A DNA stretch of 64,000 bases from Anaerolineae bacterium (GTDB lineage Bacteria > Chloroflexota > Anaerolineae > 4572-78 > J111), in NCBI GenBank assembly GCA_023382535.1, contig JAHDWA010000051.1:14031-78030 (forward strand), written 5' to 3'. Made by a program: the position numbers and the translations under genes. The notes below the pieces were generated by a model. That model saw only the letters and a list, made by a program, of their open reading frames with translations, searched no databases and had not been told where the DNA came from. This document shows positions 47,912 to 57,528 of this stretch, piece after piece (the stretch's first letter is position 1; each line of letters begins with the position of its first letter).

Positions 47912-49750
47912 TCAATACGAATTTGTGTACCAGACTTCGCATGGCTGTGGATAATTGCCGGTTTCGTCCACCACGGTCAGGCGTAAACCGTAAGGGCCGT
48001 TCGGCACGGTACTGGCGTCAAGCATCATCAGTTTGTCGTTATCCACCGGGTAATCGCGCTCGAATAGATAATTCCAGCCACCGCCAGGTGTGGTCGAGTA
48101 TTCCAGCCGCCAGTGATGAAAGCGGTTGATATTGGCTGTGCCAATAATGAAGTTGTCACGGTCGGTGAAGACCGCGCCGGGTTGGGGCGAGGTGATCTGC
48201 ACGCCCGGATTGGGGCAGTTGGACGGCGCGGCAGGTGTGGGTTTAGGTGCTTCGACAACAGGCTGGAGTGTCGGGGTGGGAAATTGGGGAATAACCGTTG
48301 GGAGAGGAGTGACCTGATCTGCCGCGGAGCTAAGAATGTCATCCGGCGAGAGAGATAACCAGAGAGGAGCCAGATTGGCATCGCCCACACTCGTAAGTTG
48401 ATTGGGTTCACCTCCATTGGCATCTATTACGAAGATATCTCCTCTGTAGCTATCGCCGACATTAAAAACAATTCTCTGGCCATCCGGCGACCATTTCGGT
48501 TCCCAGGCGCTTTGGTTCTTATCTAATGAGGTTAACTTCCGGGGGTTGCCGCCGTCAGCCTCAGCCACCCATACTTCAAAGCTAAAGTCACCGGGGGATT
48601 TAGGACCTTCATAGGCCAAGCGACGACCATCCGGCGACCAGAAGGCCCGGCGAGGGTTGCTATATTGGCCAGGTATGATACGATGAGCTTCGCTCCCATC
48701 TGGTTTCATCAGCCACAGTCCATCTTGTGCCTCATTATACCAGTTGCGCATAAAAATGATCCACTCCCCATCGGGAGACCATGCTGGAAAACCATCGCCC
48801 CAGGCATCAGCCGGGGGAGAGGTCAACGGCTGAAGTTTAGCTTGAGGGTCGGCCAGGTAGTAGATAACTCCCGGCACATCAACACAACAAAATACAATTT
48901 CACCACGAGGCGACCAAGCCGGCAGCGAGGGTCGTTGCGGTCGGGCTGCACCCGGCAAGGTGAACTCCAATTGAAGCTCGTTAACCATCTGCCGGGTGGC
49001 TAGGTCAAAGACGTACCGGCCGTTGACGACCACCTGATTAGGTTTGAAGTAGGGCGTGATGGAAGGTTCCAGGTTTCCCCAGCCCTGGTTGCCAGGACTG
49101 AGGCGGATTTGGCCGCTGCTATCCGGTCGCATGGCGTACAATTCCAACTCCCGATTTTGGCCCAGTTGGCGTTGTTCCGCCTCGGTTTGAGGGTCGTGAT
49201 CGCGGCTCGATAGGAACAGGATGACGCCTTCCGAGGCGGAAGTTGACCCGGCCAATGTGTCACCGGTAGAAGTGAGCGAGTCGCCGACGCTTCCGCCGGA
49301 GAGATTATCTCCGGCGACGCTCTCTGAGGTCTCCATTTTGGCCGGCGTATGGGTGGCTGTAGCTGTTGCTTCAGGCGAGGGTGTGGGTGTCGCTGTAGGT
49401 GGGACAGGCGAAGGTGAGGGTACTGGCGTTGCTGTGGGCAGGGCAGGCAAGGGTGTGGCTGTAGTAACTGCAACCGCCGGGGTCGTCGGAATCATCACTG
49501 CTGGTCTCTCCTGCCGCCCCCACCAGATTCCGCCACCTATAGCCACAACCACACAACCACCTACCCACAGGCCAATCGCTAAGGTCCACAATAGCCGGCG
49601 ATGACTTCCGGGTGATGTTGGTATGATCTCGTTAGAGTTTGCAGTCAATGACGCAGCCAGAGTTGGGTTCGCTGCCCCACAATTGGTGCAAAAGCGTCCA
49701 TCTGTTGCGTTAGCCTGCCGGCATTGAGGACAAATCCACTGCTCGATCAT
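47912..49750 (-). CDS. membrane-anchored TolB-like propeller protein with zinc ribbon
   Basis: 612 residues. Zinc ribbon at the N-terminus (CPQC...CTNCG, about 7-30), one membrane helix (about 52-75), a long Pro/Thr linker, then a six-bladed PD40/TolB-like propeller (FPAWSPDGEWIIFMRNWYNE, RAFWSPDGRRLAYEG, EPKWSPDGQRIVFNVGD). The C-terminal domain (VQITSPQPGAVFTDRDNFII) is an Ig-like module. The ribbon is cytoplasmic and the propeller outside. First gene, on this strand, of a cell-surface cluster. Confidence 0.85.
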   Translation of the reverse strand: MIEQWICPQCRQANATDGRFCTNCGAANPTLAASLTANSNEIIPTSPGSHRRLLWTLAIGLWVGGCVVVAIGGGIWWGRQERPAVMIPTTPAVAVTTATPLPALPTATPVPSPSPVPPTATPTPSPEATATATHTPAKMETSESVAGDNLSGGSVGDSLTSTGDTLAGSTSASEGVILFLSSRDHDPQTEAEQRQLGQNRELELYAMRPDSSGQIRLSPGNQGWGNLEPSITPYFKPNQVVVNGRYVFDLATRQMVNELQLEFTLPGAARPQRPSLPAWSPRGEIVFCCVDVPGVIYYLADPQAKLQPLTSPPADAWGDGFPAWSPDGEWIIFMRNWYNEAQDGLWLMKPDGSEAHRIIPGQYSNPRRAFWSPDGRRLAYEGPKSPGDFSFEVWVAEADGGNPRKLTSLDKNQSAWEPKWSPDGQRIVFNVGDSYRGDIFVIDANGGEPNQLTSVGDANLAPLWLSLSPDDILSSAADQVTPLPTVIPQFPTPTLQPVVEAPKPTPAAPSNCPNPGVQITSPQPGAVFTDRDNFIIGTANINRFHHWRLEYSTTPGGGWNYLFERDYPVDNDKLMMLDASTVPNGPYGLRLTVVDETGNYPQPCEVWYTNSY

Positions 49751-49810
49751 AAGAATTTCCTCCTTTTAAAAAGGTAAATAGGCGAATTGCGCATGGTCAC
49801 ACCTTACACT

Positions 49811-50605
49811 TCACAACAATTTCTCCAAATGAGCCAAGACCTGCTCTTTGGTTATTGACCCAATTTGAACGGCGCGGATAATCCCATCGGCGTCAATGAA
49901 ATAGGTGGTAGGGATAGAGCGCACCTGGTAAATTTCACCGGCCCAGCCATCCTCATCTAGCCAGACGGCGAAACTAACCTCGTTATCGTGGGCAAAACGC
50001 TCCACGTTTTCTAGCTTTTCCCGCTCGTTGATGGCCAGGACAACCACGCCCTGCGGCCCATACTCATTATGGATGGCCTGCAAAGTAGGCACTTCGTGAG
50101 CACAGTAGGGACACCAACTGGCCCAAAAGTTGAGGATAACGATTTTGCCCCGCAGCCCGCTCAAGCTAACCCGGCTGGCCCGGTTGCTGCCCAGGGTGAA
50201 ATCGGGGGCGATGTTGCCCACGCGCAAGCCCTCGACCGGCTGGGGGATAGGGGTGGGTGGGAGTGGGGTAGAGGTGAACGTGGAGGTTGGGGTCGGGGAG
50301 AGGGTTGGTGTGGCTGTGGGCAGGGTAAGTTTATCCCCAGCGGCGGAAATGAGTGTGGGCGTTACGGTGGGAGAGGGGGTCCATGGTGGGGTTGGGCTGG
50401 GAGGTGAGGGGACGATGAGACGGGGAGTTGGGGAGAGGGTGGGTGATGCGCCGGCTGGGGGAGTGGTGGCGGCGATGGTCGTGGGTTCGGTAGTGGGTGG
50501 CGATAGAACCAGCAGGCCGAGGAGAATTACAGCCGCAACCATAAACAGTGACCCACCGATCAGAACGGCAAGTAACAAATGGTTTTCTTTGAGTAGATTT
50601 GACAT
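49811..50605 (-). CDS. TlpA/ResA-type thiol-disulfide oxidoreductase
   Basis: 264 residues. Membrane anchor at about 12-34, Pro/Thr-rich linker to about 122, then a thioredoxin fold with FWASWCPYCAHEVP (C165, C168) and IPTTYFIDADG. Acts outside the membrane in reducing or forming disulfides, for example in cytochrome maturation. It shares the linker style with its neighbours. Confidence 0.92.
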   Translation of the reverse strand: MSNLLKENHLLLAVLIGGSLFMVAAVILLGLLVLSPPTTEPTTIAATTPPAGASPTLSPTPRLIVPSPPSPTPPWTPSPTVTPTLISAAGDKLTLPTATPTLSPTPTSTFTSTPLPPTPIPQPVEGLRVGNIAPDFTLGSNRASRVSLSGLRGKIVILNFWASWCPYCAHEVPTLQAIHNEYGPQGVVVLAINEREKLENVERFAHDNEVSFAVWLDEDGWAGEIYQVRSIPTTYFIDADGIIRAVQIGSITKEQVLAHLEKLL

Positions 50606-50632
50606 ACCCTCCCTCCTTGCCTTACCTGCATA

Positions 50633-53600
50633 CTATTTTAGGATCATCGGTAAGTGGACAAACCTCATAACTGACGTCTGGGCATAGTGGGAAGTCCACA
50701 AGGCAGGATTACCCGTACTGGTTGCGGCAATCCGAAGGACATCAACATCACTTATGTCGGCAGTGGGGGGAATGGTGATGCTGATAGCGAGTTCACGGGT
50801 CTGACCAGGTGAAAGTGAAGCAGTTGTTGGGATCGAAGTCAAATCCGCCCATCCTAAACTTGAAGTGCCGGTGAGCGTGTAAGTATCACTGTTGTCGCCA
50901 ATGTTGCTTATGGTGAAGGTGTAAACCGTGGTATAGCCTGGCGGCGCAATCAGACCACCGGGACCAGTTAACCCGATTTTATATGGATCGGGGATAAGAT
51001 TATCTTGATCAAGCGTTAGCTCATTTGGTGACGCGCTACTGGTAACTTCTAGAGCACCTGCTGTGCTAGCTGTGCTACCGATCACTCCGCCGCCGGTATA
51101 ATTCAGGTTTTCCCAGTCAAAGGAGCTAATCAAGGTTTCGCTAGATGGAGAGGTATACCACCCTGTTTTGTTATTGATGTTCGCGGAAACATTTGTTTCG
51201 TTAGAGTTGCCATTGCAGTTCCAATCAATGTGACTGTTAGCGGAAAGAGTTTCTCTGATGCTCTCATTAGGGCAGGTCCACCTGGTACCATACTGGGCGG
51301 TCGAATTGCCGCCATTTAGACCAACTGACTCGTTCAGGCTAGTCTCAACCAAGTTTGGAATTTGAGGCGGACCGGATCTAGAATAGTCGAAAGTGCCTCC
51401 ATTATGATTGTCATAAATCAAACCCCGCATTTGGAAAGCATAGTTCATCACACTCAAGTAATTTGGTTTTCCGATAATGGCATCTCCGCCACCCTCATCG
51501 AACCCAAGATTATGCCCCAACTCGTGCATAAATGTGCCCGCTTGTTGAAAGGGTGTACCTACTAAAACATTAGTCAACGGGCCAAGATCACCACAAGCCG
51601 TCTCCTTACCTAAACCAAATCCGGCTAATGAGACAATAAAGTCAACATTTGGTATTGGTCGAGGGGTTGCCCCACTAGTACAAGGCAGACCCTCAATAAA
51701 GTGCGCAAAGATGGCGTAATGAAAAATGCCATTTCGTGCAGAATCAAATTTGGTTTGCTTCAGTTCATAAAATTTCGTCCAAGATAGATAATCATAGTGC
51801 GGCAATCGATCAGAACGACTGAAGCTACCCCATCTTGCATTCGGGTCGTCTGGCTTCATTGGTGTATCGGATCCGAAATCAACATGCAAATTGATACCTG
51901 GAATACCGTCCGGGTTGTTCACGGGAGCATTCTTAAAGGCTTCAACTACAAGAGCTATGGCATCCGCATTTGGCTTGTGACTGTGCTTTATACATGCGTT
52001 GCCAACGCCAATACACGCTTCCATATAATCAATTTCGACAAAAATATCTTTATGATCTGGATCAGCACCCATATCACGCAGGTTGACACCATTGTGACCA
52101 TTAATCTCCCAGTCGTTGGGCAAACCATCGCCATCCCGGTCAACTGGTTCTTCGCCTCCCAAGGCCAACTTCGTTACAAACGCATCCTGGTTGCCATTGT
52201 GTAATGCGTCATACACCCCGCTAGTAACAGGGAAGTTACTAGAATCGGTCCGCCCTGTAATATAGACAGAACCACTCGGATTTACGGTGATACCATATCC
52301 ATATTCCCAATCATCCGTATCACTACCACCAAGAAAGGTGCTATAAACCAACCCACTACCGCCTGAGTTTACCTTCGTCACAAAAGCGTCGCCGGCGCTA
52401 TTGGTTAAGTCAAAAGCATTGGTAGTAGTAGGAAAATTAGTAGAGTCCGTACGTCCGGTGACATAGGCAGTGCCAGTGGTATCCACAGCAATTGCGCCAG
52501 CGAACTCATCACCACTGCCGCCAAGGAAGCTGCTGTAAACCAACCCACCAATCGCGCTTACTTTCGTTACAAAGGCATCTACACTGTACTGACCACCATT
52601 GAAAGTTTGGTCAAAAGCGCCGGGGGTAGTCGGAAAGTTAGTGGAGAAAGTGTCTCCTGTGACATAGGCAGCTCCGTTAGTATCCACCGCAATATCAATC
52701 CCATCGTCATTACCACTACCACCCAGGAAGGTACTGTAAACCAATCCGTTGCCGTTTGGATTCAATTTTGACACAAAAACATCCCTGGCACTGTTGTATG
52801 TCGAATCAAAAGTACCGGGAGTAGTGGGGAAGTTGGTGGAATCGGTGTTCCCGGTAACAAAGACAGCACCGGTAGCATCCACCACAATACTGATTCCCTC
52901 ATCGTTGCCGCTGCCGCCAAGGTAGGTACTATAAATTAGGCCACTACCCGCAGGATTCAACTTTGTTACAAATACATCGTAGTACCAGTAGTAGCCGCCA
53001 TCATAGTAGTAGTTATACGTTGTATCGAAGGCGCCAGGGGTGGTGGGAAAACTTGTGGAATAGGTGGACCCTGTAATGTAAGCAGCACCAGTGGTGTCTA
53101 CTGTAATGCCTCTTCCCTCGTCATTCCCGTTGCTGCCAAGAAAGGTACTGTAGGCGAGTGCTTTACCATCAGGATTTATTTTCGTCACAAAAGCATCGGG
53201 AACGCCCAAGAGTGTTCGATCAAAAGCTCCAGGGGTGGTGGGAAAATCAGTGGAATAAGTATATCCAGTAATATAGGCCGCCCCAGCGAGATCTATCGCA
53301 ATGCTGTACCCGAAGTCACTGTCACTACCGCCGAGAAAGGTACTGTAGGCTAACCCTGTGCCATTAGGATTTAACTTTGTCACAAAGATATCTTGTCCAC
53401 TAATCGTTTGATCAAAAGTGCCGGGAGTAGTGGGAAAGTTGTTAGAGAATGTAGTTCCGATAACATAGGCTGCACCCGTCGCATCAACCACGATACCGTA
53501 GCCAATGTCGTCATCGCTGCCTCCAAGAAAAGTGCTATAAAGCAAGTCAGAAGCACCTGATTGGAAATTTACAATTTCGGATTGTGGGTTAGGAACTGTG

Positions 53601-54397
53601 GCCGTGAATGGCAAGGCCACTTGATTTCCTATAAGCGTGGGACTGGTCAAGTTTGTATTCGTAATACCAACTACTTGAATCAGTGGCAAAGAAAGTTCAC
53701 CTACGCTAGTAGTTAGACGTAGATAGTCGCCATCCAAGTGCATTGCTTCGGCCCCATCCACCCGCAGGCGTACATCTTGAAACAGAGAACGACTACCTAT
53801 ACCTAGATTGGTGTTGTCCTTTACTATTAATTGCCAGATCCATTGTCCCTTTACGCTAGCCAATTCCAAGTTAATGCCGGGATAGAGATCTACATAGCGC
53901 ACACCACTCCACACAGGCATGCTTGCTCGCCACTTAGACGGGTCATTGCCAATAAAAAAGGAAGCAGATGTATTCAAGCGGTTAAAAGGTTCGATACGAG
54001 GATGAGGATTGGCCCCGGCGAAACTCAGTTTAAGGTTGATGCCCTGTTGGAGCGATGCGGGAGGGCCAGCCAATGTCTCGATGCTTTTTTTCTGCTGCGC
54101 CTCCAGGTCGGGTCGTTCAAATACTGTCATCCAGATCGCCTCGTCGGTCAACCATATCATCCCCGGCCCGCCGCGTATCTGGAAACGGACACGCTCATCG
54201 AGCTGGCCTACATTCTCAACGAACATGAGCGGCATGTCATGAAGGGTATCATATACATGGAGGCGGTCGGAAGCAGGAGGAGATGTCGTGATGATCAGGA
54301 ATTGTGTCTGCGCTACTGAAGGCTGCACATTACTGAATGTAAATAAGGTGAGCGTCAAACCTGCTAGGAAAACTGAGATGAAATATCGCGTTTTCAT
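50633..54397 (-). CDS. secreted SBBP-repeat protein with zinc-peptidase motif
   Basis: 1254 residues from ATG 54397, next to GGGAGGG. Signal peptide, then about nine SBBP repeats (YSTFLGGS...GYGIVVDATGAAYVIGTT...FPTTPGTFD). A later domain (about 760-1040) has TFMHELGHNLGFDEGGGD, a HExxH zinc motif near 956. A C-terminal beta domain leads to the tail VMRFVHLPMILK. Probably a surface-exposed propeller adhesin-protease; the substrate is unknown. Confidence 0.85.
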   Translation of the reverse strand: MKTRYFISVFLAGLTLTLFTFSNVQPSVAQTQFLIITTSPPASDRLHVYDTLHDMPLMFVENVGQLDERVRFQIRGGPGMIWLTDEAIWMTVFERPDLEAQQKKSIETLAGPPASLQQGINLKLSFAGANPHPRIEPFNRLNTSASFFIGNDPSKWRASMPVWSGVRYVDLYPGINLELASVKGQWIWQLIVKDNTNLGIGSRSLFQDVRLRVDGAEAMHLDGDYLRLTTSVGELSLPLIQVVGITNTNLTSPTLIGNQVALPFTATVPNPQSEIVNFQSGASDLLYSTFLGGSDDDIGYGIVVDATGAAYVIGTTFSNNFPTTPGTFDQTISGQDIFVTKLNPNGTGLAYSTFLGGSDSDFGYSIAIDLAGAAYITGYTYSTDFPTTPGAFDRTLLGVPDAFVTKINPDGKALAYSTFLGSNGNDEGRGITVDTTGAAYITGSTYSTSFPTTPGAFDTTYNYYYDGGYYWYYDVFVTKLNPAGSGLIYSTYLGGSGNDEGISIVVDATGAVFVTGNTDSTNFPTTPGTFDSTYNSARDVFVSKLNPNGNGLVYSTFLGGSGNDDGIDIAVDTNGAAYVTGDTFSTNFPTTPGAFDQTFNGGQYSVDAFVTKVSAIGGLVYSSFLGGSGDEFAGAIAVDTTGTAYVTGRTDSTNFPTTTNAFDLTNSAGDAFVTKVNSGGSGLVYSTFLGGSDTDDWEYGYGITVNPSGSVYITGRTDSSNFPVTSGVYDALHNGNQDAFVTKLALGGEEPVDRDGDGLPNDWEINGHNGVNLRDMGADPDHKDIFVEIDYMEACIGVGNACIKHSHKPNADAIALVVEAFKNAPVNNPDGIPGINLHVDFGSDTPMKPDDPNARWGSFSRSDRLPHYDYLSWTKFYELKQTKFDSARNGIFHYAIFAHFIEGLPCTSGATPRPIPNVDFIVSLAGFGLGKETACGDLGPLTNVLVGTPFQQAGTFMHELGHNLGFDEGGGDAIIGKPNYLSVMNYAFQMRGLIYDNHNGGTFDYSRSGPPQIPNLVETSLNESVGLNGGNSTAQYGTRWTCPNESIRETLSANSHIDWNCNGNSNETNVSANINNKTGWYTSPSSETLISSFDWENLNYTGGGVIGSTASTAGALEVTSSASPNELTLDQDNLIPDPYKIGLTGPGGLIAPPGYTTVYTFTISNIGDNSDTYTLTGTSSLGWADLTSIPTTASLSPGQTRELAISITIPPTADISDVDVLRIAATSTGNPALWTSHYAQTSVMRFVHLPMILK

Positions 54398-54471
54398 TGT
54401 TTCCCTCCCTCCCGCAATCATTTATCTAGGCAAAGGGGCAAGTCCTTACTCATCCCAATGCCTTTTTGGTT

Positions 54472-55923
54472 TCAATAGCCTCGCAAAATCACCGGTAAAT
54501 AAACCCGTCGTGTTTCCCCCAACACCCCCCACAGTGAAAAATGGTTGGGGCTGGCAGTGACGCGGTTGCTGGCGGTATCCAGCCCACTGGTCGACTCTTT
54601 CACCCACTGTGAGCCGTTCCAGAAGTATAGGGCTAAGGTGTTCTCGATGGCCGAGCCTTGTTCAGCTGCACTATACTGCACTGTGATTGTGTAGGGTTTG
54701 GCGAGTTGGGCCGGCTGACCGGTACTGCTGTAGACGGCAGCGATGTCGAAGAAGTGACTAATTCCGATCAGGTTGCCGGGGGAGGGGACGCTGTTGGCGA
54801 GGCGAGGCGTGTGGGTGATAACAACGGTACTGGGAAAAGTCCCGGCGGCAAAGGTGTAGGTGGTCTGGTCGGCGGATGAGATCAGGCTGCCACCGGCGGG
54901 GGTAATGAGGCCGACTACAGGCGTGGTAACAAGGGGTCGATAAACGACGATCTTGTTATTACCCGTATCGGCCACGTAAACGTAGCCGTTGCTGCCTACA
55001 GCTACCCCACGCGGATTCTGAAACTGTCCCGGCCCACCCCCTTGACTCCCGAACTTAGTCATGAATTTATCCTGTTGAGAATCGAAGACCTGAACTTGGT
55101 GGTTGCCTGTGTCGGCTACGTAGACACAACCATTCGCGTCGGTGGCCACCGAACTGGGCTGGTTAAACGGTTCGCCGTCGGCCCCTGCCCGGTCCCAATT
55201 CCTTCTCCAGGTGAGCCGATAATCAAATTGCATCACCCGATTGCCGCCGGTATCAGCCACATATATAAGGATGTCGAACGGACTTGGGTTAATGTAGGTC
55301 GCCACATCCTGCGGCGCTACCGGCAAATACGGCGCGGGGTCACAGTGGCCCCAATCGTCAATAAATTGCCCGTTGCTGTGGAAGCGCAAGATTTGGCAGG
55401 CATTTCTGTCTACCACATAAACATTTTTTGTACCGCTATCTTCCCAACCGGCGACACCCCACGGATTTAGCATACGCCAGGTGGAACTATCGCCGTCCTT
55501 CCAACCGCCGATGATCTGCCCTTCCGCGCTGTAATAGAGGATGCGATGTTGACCTGTATCGGCAATATACATATAGCCATTGGGGCCCGTCTCTATGCCG
55601 TTGGGATTGATCATCACCCGGCCATCTTCGTTGCCATATTCCAGCAACGAACCTCCCAGCGGGTCAAATTTCTGGATGCGGCGGTTGTCTCTGTCAACCA
55701 CATGGATGTTGCCCGCAAGGTCTACGGCCACGGCGACCGGGGCTTGAAACTGTCCAGGCGCGCTGCCAGTATTGCCCCACTGTCGAACCCACTCAAATGA
55801 GGTGGGGCAGGAGGTAGCCTGGGGTGATTGAGCTATGGCAGTCGACTCACCATCCAGCGCAAACAGCGCCAGCACTGTCAGACTTGCCAGTAGAGCAGCC
55901 ATCGTGAATCGTCGCGTATTCAT
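54472..55923 (-). CDS. secreted NHL-repeat propeller protein
   Basis: 483 residues. Signal peptide (to about 32), NHL repeats (NIHVVDRDNRRIQKFD, YMYIADTGQHRILYY, YVADTGNHQVQVFDS, YVADTGNNKIVVY), a beta domain, and the C-terminal tail TRRVYLPVILRGY. The tail resembles that of the SBBP protein 74 nt downstream, suggesting a shared sorting or anchoring route. Confidence 0.88.
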   Translation of the reverse strand: MNTRRFTMAALLASLTVLALFALDGESTAIAQSPQATSCPTSFEWVRQWGNTGSAPGQFQAPVAVAVDLAGNIHVVDRDNRRIQKFDPLGGSLLEYGNEDGRVMINPNGIETGPNGYMYIADTGQHRILYYSAEGQIIGGWKDGDSSTWRMLNPWGVAGWEDSGTKNVYVVDRNACQILRFHSNGQFIDDWGHCDPAPYLPVAPQDVATYINPSPFDILIYVADTGGNRVMQFDYRLTWRRNWDRAGADGEPFNQPSSVATDANGCVYVADTGNHQVQVFDSQQDKFMTKFGSQGGGPGQFQNPRGVAVGSNGYVYVADTGNNKIVVYRPLVTTPVVGLITPAGGSLISSADQTTYTFAAGTFPSTVVITHTPRLANSVPSPGNLIGISHFFDIAAVYSSTGQPAQLAKPYTITVQYSAAEQGSAIENTLALYFWNGSQWVKESTSGLDTASNRVTASPNHFSLWGVLGETRRVYLPVILRGY

Positions 55924-56335
55924 AGTTCTATTCCCTTCAGAAATAATGTCGTAACAGGCGTCGTCATTAGCCGAGTGACTGGTGTGGCAGCCAGAAAAAC
56001 GATCCTATGGACGGCTTTAAATAGCATATGGTCAGGCGAAGAGGTCTTGGCGATAGATTAGCCAGGAAAAAACGTGGTTGGATAGGGTCGGAGGAAAGGA
56101 GATAATAACTTGAGGGAGACGCGTGTCGGTTAGTGCTTGTCCGGACCTCTTCATTATATCAATAAGGATAGCTAACAAATAGTGACAAATGTCACAACTT
56201 CAGTGATGACCGGGTTAGCCAGGTGATGAGCGAACAACTGGGATAAATCGCTCTTGACAATCCCACTTTATCAGAAGCAGCCGGGAAAGTATAGGAAAGA
56301 TTGCCGAAGATTGAGGGAAAATTTGAGGAGATTTG
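55924..56335. other. gap without gene
   Basis: 412 bp; no supported feature. Confidence 0.5.
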
Positions 56336-56677
56336 TCAGGGATTTTCGGCAGGGACGGCTTCAAACCGCAATTGTGCGGCAGCGGCGCTCAAGCCAATCT
56401 CATCCTGGTCTTTGAGGATACACGGCTCGTGGAGGCGCTGGCCGTTGAGATAGGTTCCGTTGGCGCTGTTGCTGTCGTGCAGCAAATAACCGCGCTGCGG
56501 GTCATACTCAATAACCGCGTGGATACGGGAGATCGTCTCCTGAGAAATTTGTATCTGACAGGTATCGGCTCGGCCGATCATACAGACATCGGTTTCCAGC
56601 AGAAATTGAGCGGGTTGAATATTCTCACTCAGAGCTACGAGCCTGGCAAGTCGAAGAGGCAGTAAATGGGATCGCAT
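56336..56677 (-). CDS. FHA-domain protein
   Basis: 113 residues, only an FHA domain: CMIGRADTCQIQISQETISR, IHAVIEYD, SNSANGTYLNGQRL. FHA domains bind phosphothreonine. A kinase is encoded 850 nt away, which may phosphorylate its partner. Confidence 0.9.
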   Translation of the reverse strand: MRSHLLPLRLARLVALSENIQPAQFLLETDVCMIGRADTCQIQISQETISRIHAVIEYDPQRGYLLHDSNSANGTYLNGQRLHEPCILKDQDEIGLSAAAAQLRFEAVPAENP

Positions 56678-56810
56678 GGATCCTCCTTGCGATGAAAACC
56701 AGTTTATCTCCTAGCTCTATTGTAAACGAATAACCTGTCAGAAATCCAGGAAAAAATCCTCCAAATTTGCGGAAAATTAGCCGACGACACGAAGACCGAG
56801 GGGGTGATCG

Positions 56811-57425
56811 TCAAAGGTCAAGCTGAAAACCCAAACCCCGGCGGGTGACGAGCATCTCTCTGGCCTCAGGGCTAAGATCGGCCAGCTTCTTGCGCAGCTT
56901 GACCACCAACTTATCCAGGCCTTCGTCGTCCGGGCCGGGGTCGTAAGCCCGCTGCCAGACGGCCTCGGCGCATTTGTCACGCAGACAGATATCGCCGCTA
57001 TGCTGATAAAGATGATAAAGGAGGCGAAATTCATTGAGGGTGAGTTGGATTGGCTTATTATTCAAGAAAAACTGCATGGTCTGCCCATCATAGTTGAGCC
57101 GGGGTAAGATCTGAGCCGTTGCTTCGGCGTCTTCGAAACGTAACAGGGAGGCGCCGGGGCCCAGGCCAATTTCATCCTGATCTTTGAGCAGATGCTTCTC
57201 GTGGATACGCTTTCCATTGGCATAGGTGCCATTGGCGCTGTTGGCATCGTGCAGATAACAGTGCGGTCCATTTCGCTCAATGGTGGCATGGATGCGGGAG
57301 ATAGCCTTATCGGGAATAATGATCTGGCAACTCTCAGCCCGCCCAATGACGCAGATATCGGTTTCAAGGGTCAACATCCCCGGCTGAATATCATCACGGA
57401 GCGCAATCAGTACGGGCGGGCGCAT
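56811..57425 (-). CDS. FHA domain fused to a winged-helix DNA-binding domain
   Basis: 204 residues. FHA at about 1-95 (CVIGRAESCQIIIPDKAISR, NSANGTYANGKRI), paralogous to the protein at 56336, then an OmpR/PhoB-type winged helix (about 108-204; LTLNEFRLLYHLYQHSGDIC, VVKLRKKLADLS). It can link kinase signals to transcription. Similar EmbR-like proteins bind phosphorylated targets of PknB-type kinases. Confidence 0.9.
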   Translation of the reverse strand: MRPPVLIALRDDIQPGMLTLETDICVIGRAESCQIIIPDKAISRIHATIERNGPHCYLHDANSANGTYANGKRIHEKHLLKDQDEIGLGPGASLLRFEDAEATAQILPRLNYDGQTMQFFLNNKPIQLTLNEFRLLYHLYQHSGDICLRDKCAEAVWQRAYDPGPDDEGLDKLVVKLRKKLADLSPEAREMLVTRRGLGFQLDL

Positions 57426-57528
57426 GAGCCCTCCTCCTTAGCGCGACTGCCGACGGCCGAGCCTACGGGCTTCGCTGTTCGGCTCACGCCAAAGACTCAG
57501 GAAGAAGCCGCCGACTGTCGTGAAGTAT

